Positions 1 through 6,700 of a stretch of 64,000 bases of DNA are shown piece by piece; the stretch's first letter is position 1; every line of letters starts with the position of its first letter. Source of the DNA: JBAZQS01 sp041645075. GTDB lineage: Bacteria; Patescibacteriota; Patescibacteriia; 2-01-FULL-39-33. Position numbers and translations under genes: made by a program. The stretch spans positions 1 to 64,000 of the forward strand of contig JBAZQS010000002.1 of assembly GCA_041645075.1 (NCBI GenBank), written 5' to 3'. Under the pieces are notes generated by a model. That model ran no database searches. It saw nothing but the letters and a program-made list of their open reading frames with translations, and was not told the DNA's origin.

Positions 1-399
1 GAAAATTTTTTGAAAGAGCATCAAAATTTGCGCGCCGGCTCGCCCATGATGAAGTTTAAAAATGACCCGCGCATTACGCGGAGCGGGAAATTCATCAGGC
101 GGATGAGCATTGATGAATTGCCGGAATTATTCAATGTGTTTATCGGCAAAATGAGTTTGGTCGGCCCAAGGCCGCATGAAGTGGAAGAGGTGCAAAAATA
201 TCAGGCCTTTCATAAAAAGGTCTTAACCATTAAGCCGGGCATAAGCGGCATGGCGCAGGTTTCGGGCCGGAGCGATTTGAATTTTGATGACGAGGTGCGG
301 CTGGATATCTGGTATATGGAAAATTGGAGTTTGAAGCTGGATATGATGATTTTGTTTAAAACGCCTTTGGCGGTTTTAAAGAAGAGGAGGGCGGATTAG
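1..399 (+). CDS. Sugar transferase (polyprenyl-phosphate sugar-1-phosphate transferase), C-terminal part
   Basis: The frame is open from base 1, so the 5' end lies outside the window and only about 132 C-terminal residues are visible. The motifs DELPELFNV, GPRP and KPGISGMAQVSGR are those of the bacterial sugar transferase family (WbaP/PglC catalytic core), which loads a sugar phosphate onto a polyprenyl phosphate at the inner membrane face to start glycan assembly. The downstream glycosyltransferases fit a role as the initiating enzyme of a surface polysaccharide cluster. The sugar substrate cannot be told from the sequence. Confidence 0.9.
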   Translation, partial: ENFLKEHQNLRAGSPMMKFKNDPRITRSGKFIRRMSIDELPELFNVFIGKMSLVGPRPHEVEEVQKYQAFHKKVLTIKPGISGMAQVSGRSDLNFDDEVRLDIWYMENWSLKLDMMILFKTPLAVLKKRRAD

Positions 400-478
400 T
401 TTTTTTTAACTCCTTTTTATAAAAAGGGACAAAAGAAATTTTCTTGCCAAAACTGGCCCAATTCGTTAAGATAAGGGC

Positions 479-1576
479 ATGAAAATCGCGCTTGTCCACG
501 ACCATTTAGCTCAAGACGGAGGGGCCGAGCAAGTCCTTAAGGTGCTGAAGGAAATGTTTCCTGAAGCGCCGATTTTTACATCCATTTTTGACCGCCAGAA
601 TACCAACAAATTTTTTACGGATAAAGACATTCGCACTTCATTTTTACAAAAAATGCCTTTTGGCGTGAGCCGTTATCAATGGTGGGTGGGCTTAATTCCT
701 TTGGCCATAGAAAATCATGATTTGATGGATTATGATATTGTGATTTCCAGCGCTTCCTCTTTTGCCAAGGGCGTGATTACCAAGCCCAGTAGCCGGCACA
801 TTTGTTATTGCCACACGCCCACCCGTTATTTGTGGACCAGTACCCATTCCTATGTCCAGGAATTAAAAGTTAACCCGTTAATAAAAATATTTTTGCCGTT
901 AACTTTAAGGAAATTGCGGCTGTGGGACCGGTTGGCGGCTGACCGCGTTGATTTTTTTATTGCCAATTCCGAAACCGTCCGGGAAAGAATCAGAAAATAT
1001 TATAATCGCGACAGCCGAGTTATTTATCCGCCGGTGGCAGTTGAACAATATTATATTTCGCCCCATCCCAAAAAGTTTTATTTGGCGGGCGGCCGTTTAG
1101 TGTCTTATAAAATGATTGATTTAGCGGTTAGGGCGTTCGCGCGCTTAGGCATACCCTTAAAAATTTTTGGCGTTGGCCCGGAAATGAAAATGTTAAAGAA
1201 AATAGCGGCTCAAGGCGACCCATTAAAAAGCAATATTGAATTTTTGGGCCGGATTTCTGATAAGCAAAAAAGATGGCTTTTTGCCAATTGTCTTGCTTAT
1301 ATTAATCCGCAAGAAGAGGATTTCGGCATTACGGCCGTGGAGGCCATGGCTTCCGGCCGTCCCGTAATTGCTTATCGGGCCGGTGGCGCCACGGAAACGG
1401 TTCGCGAGGGGGAAACGGGCGAATTTTTTGATGAGCAAGTCTGGGAAGAAATTGCCGACAAAGTGATTCGCTTTCAGCCGGAAAAATACCAGCCGGAAAA
1501 AATTAAAGAACATGCTAACCAATTTAGCGTAGAGAGGTTTAAAAAAAGAATAATGGAGGTGGTGGATAATTTTTAG
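479..1576 (+). CDS. GT4-family glycosyltransferase
   Basis: A 365-residue protein with a two-Rossmann (GT-B) plan. The N-terminal acceptor part begins MKIALVHDHLAQDGGAEQVL. The C-terminal donor-binding part carries the EX7E-type motif EEDFGITAVEAMASG at about residues 278-292. It should transfer a sugar from an activated nucleotide donor onto a growing lipid-linked glycan; donor and acceptor are unknown. It follows the sugar transferase by 79 bases, and no SD precedes the ATG. A dispersed palindromic repeat starts right after its stop codon. Confidence 0.88.
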   Translation: MKIALVHDHLAQDGGAEQVLKVLKEMFPEAPIFTSIFDRQNTNKFFTDKDIRTSFLQKMPFGVSRYQWWVGLIPLAIENHDLMDYDIVISSASSFAKGVITKPSSRHICYCHTPTRYLWTSTHSYVQELKVNPLIKIFLPLTLRKLRLWDRLAADRVDFFIANSETVRERIRKYYNRDSRVIYPPVAVEQYYISPHPKKFYLAGGRLVSYKMIDLAVRAFARLGIPLKIFGVGPEMKMLKKIAAQGDPLKSNIEFLGRISDKQKRWLFANCLAYINPQEEDFGITAVEAMASGRPVIAYRAGGATETVREGETGEFFDEQVWEEIADKVIRFQPEKYQPEKIKEHANQFSVERFKKRIMEVVDNF

Positions 1577-1659
1577 TTGTCATTGCGAGGGAGCGCGAGC
1601 GACCGTGGCAATCCTATAAGATTGCTTCGTCGGCGATTACGCCTCCTCGCAATGACAAT
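1577..1659. repeat. Dispersed inverted repeat with CATTGCGAGG ends, copy 1
   Basis: The ends are inverted copies: TTGTCATTGCGAGG on the left and CCTCGCAATGACAA on the right. The interior carries GATTGCTTCG-type sequence. The element fills the whole gap between two glycosyltransferase genes, starting just after the TAG. A second, rearranged copy lies at 50714-50804. Such CATTGCGAGG repeats are common dispersed palindromes in bacterial genomes. Confidence 0.8.
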
Positions 1660-1662
1660 ATT

Positions 1663-2862
1663 ATGAAAATCGGCATTGACATCCGTTGTCTGATGAATAA
1701 AAATTATTCCGGCGTTTCTTATTACACTTTTAATTTATTAAAGGCGATTTTTGCGTTGGATAAAGAAAATCAATATTTGCTTTTTTATAATTCTTCCAAA
1801 AAAGTTGATTTGCCGGAATTTAATCAGCCAAACGTAAAATATGTCGGTTTTCACTGGCCGAATAAAATTTTCAATCTGGCCTTAAATTTTTTTAATGAGC
1901 CAAAAATTGACAAATTAATCGGCGGGGTGGATATTTTTTTTGCGCCCAACCTGCATTTTGTGGCTTGGTCGGAAAATTGTAAAAAAGTCATAGCGGTTCA
2001 TGATTTGTCATTTTTGCGTTTTCCCGAGTTTTTTAATTTTAAAATGCGTTTATGGCATAAATTGATTTTGTGGAAAAATATTTTAGGCCAAGCCGATATG
2101 ATTACGGCCGATTCAGAAAATACCAAGAATGATTTGATTGAATTGTTGAAAATACCGGAAGGTAAAATAAAAGTGGTTTATCTGGGTGTGAGCGAGGAGT
2201 TTAGGGTTTTGGCTAAAGACGATATTCGTTTAGAAAACGCGAGAAAAAAACATAATTTGCCGGAAAAGTTTATTTTATACTTGGGCACGCTGGAACCCAG
2301 AAAAAATATTGAGAGCATTGTTGAGGCATACAATTTATTTTCTCCCCCTTACGAAGGGGGGGATCAAAGAGGGGGTTATGATTTGGTGATTGCGGGCGGA
2401 GTTGGCTGGAAAGCAAAAAATATTTTTAAATTGGCAAAAAAAAATTCAAGAATAAAATTTATCGGCTACGTTGATGACCGCCCGGCTTTATATAACTTAG
2501 CCAGCTTGTTTGTTTACCCGTCTTATTATGAGGGCTTTGGCTTGCCGTTACTAGAGGCCATGGCCTGTGGCTGTCCGGTTATCGCCGGCGCTAATTCTTC
2601 GCAGGGCGAGGTAGTGGGCGACGCGGGACTGCTGGTGGACCCGTATAATATTAATGAAATTAAAAAAGCCATGGAAATTTTATTGGCTAATAATGAATTA
2701 AGAGATGATTTTATGAAAAGTGGATTGGAACGAGCAAAAGAATTCACCTGGCAAAAAACCGCGGAAAAAGTTTTGGAAAGTTTTATAAAATTTTTTCCCC
2801 CTTCCAAGGGGGTCGCCAGCGGGCGAGGGGACGGGCAAAAAAATTTATTTAAGTATTATTAA
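1663..2862 (+). CDS. GT4-family glycosyltransferase with inserted repeats
   Basis: A 399-residue GT-B protein. It has the GT4 start MKIGIDIRCLMNKNYSGVSYY, the hinge-region motif YLGTLEPRKNI near residue 206, and the donor-site motif EGFGLPLLEAMACG near residue 290. It is expected to extend a surface glycan; donor and acceptor are unknown. Two G/C-run palindromes are embedded. One (2342-2375) adds about a dozen Gly/Pro-rich residues inside the donor domain. The other (2797-2835) forms an unusual C-terminal extension. Both keep the frame open, which suggests they sit in tolerant surface loops. Confidence 0.87.
   Translation: MKIGIDIRCLMNKNYSGVSYYTFNLLKAIFALDKENQYLLFYNSSKKVDLPEFNQPNVKYVGFHWPNKIFNLALNFFNEPKIDKLIGGVDIFFAPNLHFVAWSENCKKVIAVHDLSFLRFPEFFNFKMRLWHKLILWKNILGQADMITADSENTKNDLIELLKIPEGKIKVVYLGVSEEFRVLAKDDIRLENARKKHNLPEKFILYLGTLEPRKNIESIVEAYNLFSPPYEGGDQRGGYDLVIAGGVGWKAKNIFKLAKKNSRIKFIGYVDDRPALYNLASLFVYPSYYEGFGLPLLEAMACGCPVIAGANSSQGEVVGDAGLLVDPYNINEIKKAMEILLANNELRDDFMKSGLERAKEFTWQKTAEKVLESFIKFFPPSKGVASGRGDGQKNLFKYY
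2342..2375. repeat. In-frame GC-rich palindromic insertion in a glycosyltransferase
   Basis: A CTCCCCCTT...AAGGGGG palindrome plus a G-run tail, coding SPPYEGGDQRGG within the second glycosyltransferase. Compared with the usual spacing between the APRKN-like and VIAGG motifs it reads as an insertion. It is related to the elements at 2797, 5126 and 48941. Confidence 0.7.
2797..2835. repeat. GC-rich palindromic repeat extending a glycosyltransferase C terminus
   Basis: CCCCCTTCCAAGGGGG followed by a G/C-rich tail. It codes a PPSKGVASGRGDG tail before the stop. The palindrome core is the same type as the in-frame insertions elsewhere in the window. Confidence 0.65.
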
Positions 2863-2898
2863 TCTATCGTGTTATAATTAAAAAACAAAATAGGTATT

Positions 2899-3657
2899 AT
2901 GAATAATGAAAAGTTAGAACAAAAAAATCAGGAATCGGAAATTTCTCTTTCAGAAGAATGGATTGCTTTATCGGAAGCAATGTATGATAGTGGGTTTATA
3001 TCTGAATTATCCGATTTTTTTAAAGAAAATAATATCAAAACAATTCTTGAATGTGGTTGTGGTGGTGGACATATATTAAAAGGATTGGGTGAAAATGGTT
3101 TTGTTGGGACGGGTATTGATGCTGATGAGATAATGATTAAGCACGCACAAGATAAAAATAAAAATTTAGGTTTTAAATTTTTAAAATTAAACTGGTTTGA
3201 TATTGATAAATTAGAAGGAACTTTCGATGCCGTCATGTGCAGGGGGAACAGCCTGTCTAATTTTAATTGGGGAGGAAAAATAAATATTGATTATCAAAAA
3301 GTAGAAGAACTAATTATAAATACTTTGCAAAAAATGTTTTCTAAGGTTAATCCAGGCGGGCTACTGTATGTAGATACGGAATCAAATGAAAACATTTTAA
3401 AAGGGAATAGAAATATTGAAATAAAAAAAGAAAATCTACACCTAAGAGGAAGAGTTGAGTATGATTTTAAAAACAAAATTAGAAAAATTTTTGGAGAAGG
3501 ATTGGTTAATGGTAAAAGATTTAAAGGAGGACAGAATTCTTATTTATTTCAACCCGTAGAAATTGAAAACTTTTTAAAGCAATTGAAACCTGAAAAAATC
3601 TGGACTCCAAAATTCAAGCATGAAATTAATTATCAAGTATTTTGCGCAAAAAAATAG
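2899..3657 (+). CDS. Class I SAM-dependent methyltransferase
   Basis: A 252-residue protein. The glycine-rich SAM motif LECGCGGGHILKGLGENGFV lies at about residues 50-69. The acidic residue after strand 2 (GIDADEIMIKHA) and motif FDAVMCRGNS follow, as in Rossmann-fold methyltransferases. The substrate is not evident. It sits between glycosyltransferases but is more AT-rich than they are, so it may be an acquired gene. A TATAAT-like box lies about 25 bases upstream, and a hairpin overlaps its stop codon. Confidence 0.82.
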   Translation: MNNEKLEQKNQESEISLSEEWIALSEAMYDSGFISELSDFFKENNIKTILECGCGGGHILKGLGENGFVGTGIDADEIMIKHAQDKNKNLGFKFLKLNWFDIDKLEGTFDAVMCRGNSLSNFNWGGKINIDYQKVEELIINTLQKMFSKVNPGGLLYVDTESNENILKGNRNIEIKKENLHLRGRVEYDFKNKIRKIFGEGLVNGKRFKGGQNSYLFQPVEIENFLKQLKPEKIWTPKFKHEINYQVFCAKK

Positions 3658-3677
3658 GGTTTGCGTCAGCAAACCCT
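3656..3677. terminator. Hairpin between convergent genes
   Basis: A perfect 9-bp stem (AGGGTTTGC / GCAAACCCT) with a 4-base loop begins inside the methyltransferase stop codon. It lies between that gene and the convergent GNAT gene. There is no strong T-run on either side, so termination is likely but weakly supported. Confidence 0.5.
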
Positions 3678-3689
3678 ACACAGAGCATT

Positions 3690-4343
3690 TTATATCTCCT
3701 TATACTGAATTACCACGAATTGACCACATGGCTCATCTTCTGGAAAGAAACCAGGAATGATCCAAAGAGTTTTGGCTCCGTTTTTTATATAGAAGCCGAG
3801 AACTGGGTCTTTGGATAACATTAATTCATCCGGCAATGGCGCTTTCCCCTCTAAGTGAGCTGTTATCGCATCATGTATTTCTTGATTTTTTAAAACCCTT
3901 TCCTGCTGAAATTCTGAGCTTCCGTTAAAAGATGGACATCTGCTGTCTCCTACAATGTAGGACATTCCATCTTCTTTTGCTTTTTTGATAGCTCCCTCAA
4001 TTAGATATTTTGCCGCGTAACCGTTTCTATGTTCTGGCACAATGCCTAAACTGTGAACAAAAGCAGTGTTTGGATTTTCATCATGTGGGACTTCAGCATA
4101 CATTTTTAATGTTTTAGGAAAGTTTTCATAATCATTTGGTGAAAAATTGGCGTATCTTAGGGCTATTGTGCCAATCAATTTTTCACCAATAAAAGCGCCA
4201 AGAAATATGTGATTCATTTCCAAGCATATTCTGATGTTTTTTTCAGTAATTTGGATTGTTGGTATAAATGCTCTTTTTTCAACATCCATTATTTGAGTAA
4301 TATTTTCTATACTCAATTGGATTACAGAAATTAAACTTTTCAT
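3690..4343 (-). CDS. GNAT-type N-acetyltransferase
   Basis: Encodes about 217 residues from the ATG at 4343, which has an AAAGGAGG site just upstream; the longer open frame reaching 4514 would overlap the opposing glycosyltransferase and has no SD. The acetyl-CoA-binding region is visible as VHSLGIVPEHRNGYAAKYLIEG, the usual V-x-P-x-x-R/Q-x-x-G/A loop with degenerate spacing. It likely transfers an acetyl group to a small amine or protein. It is inserted on the opposite strand within the glycan cluster and is AT-rich, which suggests acquisition. Substrate unknown. Confidence 0.8.
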   Translation of the reverse strand: MKSLISVIQLSIENITQIMDVEKRAFIPTIQITEKNIRICLEMNHIFLGAFIGEKLIGTIALRYANFSPNDYENFPKTLKMYAEVPHDENPNTAFVHSLGIVPEHRNGYAAKYLIEGAIKKAKEDGMSYIVGDSRCPSFNGSSEFQQERVLKNQEIHDAITAHLEGKAPLPDELMLSKDPVLGFYIKNGAKTLWIIPGFFPEDEPCGQFVVIQYKEI

Positions 4344-4448
4344 TTTTCCTCCTTTTTTCAATAAAATGGTAAAATTCAATATAATTTGATAGATTGTTAA
4401 TGGACTATTTTGCTTAATATATAATATTAATTTAATTTTGTCAATAGT

Positions 4449-5666
4449 ATGAAAATCGGCATAGACGCGCGGCTTTATGGGACTAAACACGGCGGTATTG
4501 GGCGGTATGCGCAAAAATTAATTGAGCATTTGGAAAAAATTGATTCAGAAAATCAGTATGTGGTTTTTTTGCAAAAAAATAATTTTAGCGAGTACCAGCC
4601 GCAGAATAAAAATTTTACTAAGGTTTTGGCGGATTTTCGCGCTTATGGCTGGCAAGAGCAGATTTTATTTCCCAAACTTCTAAATAAATATAATTTTGAC
4701 TTTGTCCATTTTACGCATTTTAACGCGCCAATTTTTTTTGGCGGAAAATTTATGGTCACGATTCACGACTTGATAATTTCTCATTATCCGGATAGCCGAG
4801 CCACGACCTTAAATCCGTTTTTATATAAAATAAAATTAATTTTTTATAATATCGTGATAAATCACGCCGCCAAGAAAGCGGAAAAAATTATCGCGGTTTC
4901 CGAGTATACAAAAAACGATATTATTAAATTTTTAAAAGTCGTCCCCGAAAAAATCGCGGTCACTTATGAGGGTTATGATCCGCCCAAGGATATTGGCCAT
5001 GATTGCCAAAATATAATTCAGCAATTTGGCATTAACGGCGAATATATTTTATATGTGGGTTCGGCCTATCCGCACAAGAATTTGGAAAGATTAATTTTGG
5101 CTTTTGAAAAGATAATTGAAGGATTACCCCACCCTAACCCTCCCCTTATAAAGGGGAGGGGGGAATCCTTATTTTCCTCCCCCTTCATAAGGGGGAGGTT
5201 AGGAGGGGGTAAATTGAATGACTTAAAATTAGTCCTTGTCGGCAGTAAAAATTATTTTTACGAGCGCTTAGAAAAAGAAATAAAAAAATTGAATCTACAA
5301 AACGAAGTAATTCTCACCGGCTATTGCGATGACAATCAATTGGCCTGTCTGTATAAGAATGCCAAGGCCTATGTTTTCCCAAGTTTGATTGAGGGTTTTG
5401 GTTTGCCGCCACTGGAAGCGCAAAGTTATGGCGTGCCCGTGGCCAGCTCAAACGCCACTTGCTTGCCGGAAGTTTTGGGCGACAGCGCGTTTTATTTTGA
5501 CCCCGAAAATATAAATGATATGGCGGAAAAAATATCGCGAATAATTAATGATGAAAATTTAAGAAACGATTTAATTAATAAGGGCCTTGAAAACTTAAAA
5601 AAATATAGCTGGGAAAATTGCGCCCAGAAAACACTGGAGATTTATAATTTGACATTTATTAAATGA
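4449..5666 (+). CDS. GT4-family glycosyltransferase with inserted double palindrome
   Basis: A 405-residue GT-B protein. It starts MKIGIDARLYGTKHGGIGRY, has the motif YVGSAYPHKNLERL, and carries the GT4 donor motif EGFGLPPLEAQSYG near residue 318. It probably acts in the same surface-glycan pathway as its neighbours. About 30 residues rich in Pro/Gly/Arg (near residues 226-256) come from two facing G/C-run palindromes (5126-5210) that interrupt the linker before the VLVGSKNY strand without breaking the frame. Donor and acceptor are unknown. Confidence 0.87.
   Translation: MKIGIDARLYGTKHGGIGRYAQKLIEHLEKIDSENQYVVFLQKNNFSEYQPQNKNFTKVLADFRAYGWQEQILFPKLLNKYNFDFVHFTHFNAPIFFGGKFMVTIHDLIISHYPDSRATTLNPFLYKIKLIFYNIVINHAAKKAEKIIAVSEYTKNDIIKFLKVVPEKIAVTYEGYDPPKDIGHDCQNIIQQFGINGEYILYVGSAYPHKNLERLILAFEKIIEGLPHPNPPLIKGRGESLFSSPFIRGRLGGGKLNDLKLVLVGSKNYFYERLEKEIKKLNLQNEVILTGYCDDNQLACLYKNAKAYVFPSLIEGFGLPPLEAQSYGVPVASSNATCLPEVLGDSAFYFDPENINDMAEKISRIINDENLRNDLINKGLENLKKYSWENCAQKTLEIYNLTFIK
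5126..5210. repeat. Pair of inverted GC-rich palindromes inside a glycosyltransferase
   Basis: Two palindromes, CCCTCCCCTTATAAAGGGGAGGG-like and CCTCCCCCTTCATAAGGGGGAGG-like, are arranged as inverted copies of each other. The whole element can fold as one long hairpin and also has several G-runs. It is translated in frame. Confidence 0.8.
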
Positions 5667-5686
5667 TGTAATAAAATACAAGTACC

Positions 5687-5744
5687 ATAAGTCGCCGAAA
5701 GGGACTTATAAAAACCCGAAAGGGAAAACAAATTCCGAAAGGAA
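5687..5744 (+). promoter_or_regulatory. Leader with three consecutive GAAA-tetraloop hairpins
   Basis: Three stems each close a GAAA (GNRA) tetraloop: ATAAGTC(G)CC-GAAA-GG-GACTTAT at 5687-5709, CCC-GAAA-GGG at 5715-5724, and TTCC-GAAA-GGAA at 5733-5744. They sit directly upstream of the GAGGAGG ribosome site of the next gene. The third hairpin ends two bases before it, so the fold could affect initiation. No known riboswitch class is recognised. Confidence 0.6.
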
Positions 5745-5758
5745 GAGGAGGATGTGTT

Positions 5759-6517
5759 ATGTTGAACATTGACAAGGGTGATTTGGGCCTGATAAGAGAT
5801 TTATTGGGCGCGAAGGGGAGCGCCGAAAGCGATTTTAGGGCTAGAGCGCTTTTATTGTTTAATGATGCAGAAGCATTAAATTCGCACCTTTCATCGTGGG
5901 GTTGTTATTCCGTCCCCATCGCAATCAGAGCCAATATTATTATGGCGAAAACGGCGAATATATTGCCCAATAAATCGGATTATTACACCTGGTTAAATCT
6001 GCTTTCTAAAATTTTTGATTCGCCAATTCGTCAAAATTCGGCAAACCCAGAGATGATTAGCGGTCTGATTGTCGGGATATTCCAATCCCTTAAAGCTGGC
6101 CGTCGTTTTTTCCAGGGTGAACACGAGGATGAGTTTAGAAGATTTGGATTCTCAATTGTGGCCAAAATGGTTTTGGGGGAATATGGCAAGAGTTCTAGTT
6201 GGTCTCGTTTTGATAAATTGGAAGAAGTAGAAAATGCGGCCAAAGAATGGGTAAGGCAGACCGACTATCTATATAACGTGTCTGCCTTAAAACGATTTTC
6301 TCCTTTGTTTGAGGAAATTTATCGTAAATTGCCGGGCACCTATTCTGAAATTACGAAGCGCATTTTAAATGGGCTGGTTTACGGATTGTTCGGCGCCCTG
6401 GGCACAGTTTATATGATAAAGCTCCTTTCTTTTATTCCGCTTCTGGAAAATCGTACTTTGTCCGTATCTCGAATATGCGGAATGCTCGACGCATTGTCCG
6501 ACCAAGACAAAGCGTAA
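5759..6517 (+). CDS. Hypothetical protein with C-terminal hydrophobic segment
   Basis: A 252-residue protein I do not recognise. It starts MLNIDKGDLGLIRDLLGAKG, after a strong AGGAGG at good spacing. It is mostly helical in composition, with a hydrophobic stretch near residues 202-227 (LNGLVYGLFGALGTVYMIKL) that could be one membrane-associated helix. It is preceded by the three-tetraloop leader and followed by a clear terminator, so it appears to be a single-gene transcription unit. It has an SD site, unlike the neighbouring housekeeping genes. Confidence 0.75.
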   Translation: MLNIDKGDLGLIRDLLGAKGSAESDFRARALLLFNDAEALNSHLSSWGCYSVPIAIRANIIMAKTANILPNKSDYYTWLNLLSKIFDSPIRQNSANPEMISGLIVGIFQSLKAGRRFFQGEHEDEFRRFGFSIVAKMVLGEYGKSSSWSRFDKLEEVENAAKEWVRQTDYLYNVSALKRFSPLFEEIYRKLPGTYSEITKRILNGLVYGLFGALGTVYMIKLLSFIPLLENRTLSVSRICGMLDALSDQDKA

Positions 6518-6536
6518 AAAATAATCAACTCAAAAT

Positions 6537-6562
6537 AATCTCCGTTTCGGCGGAGATTTTTA
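6537..6562 (+). terminator. Rho-independent terminator
   Basis: Stem AATCTCCG / CGGAGATT (8 bp), loop TTTCGG, then a T-rich tract. It follows the hypothetical gene by about 20 bases. Confidence 0.85.
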
Positions 6563-6700
6563 ATTTTTAAAATTTTATCCCCAGTTAGTTGTTTTTAAAT
6601 ACGGTTTTATGTTATAATAAATTTATAAATTTTAGAAATTCCAGTCCAAAGCATATAATTTGGTCTGGCATGAATTGTATTTGTAATTGTCTAACCAAAG

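Noticed and set aside
4344..4514. N-terminal extension of the GNAT gene to 4514
   Set aside because: The extension overlaps the start of the opposing glycosyltransferase and lacks an SD, while ATG 4343 has a strong one.
2342..5210. CRISPR array suggested by repeated G/C runs
   Set aside because: The units lie in coding regions, are self-palindromic and unevenly spaced, with no spacers or cas genes. No CRISPR array is seen anywhere in the window.
5687..5744. Known riboswitch in the triple-hairpin leader
   Set aside because: Simple short stems with GAAA loops and no conserved aptamer core that I recognise.
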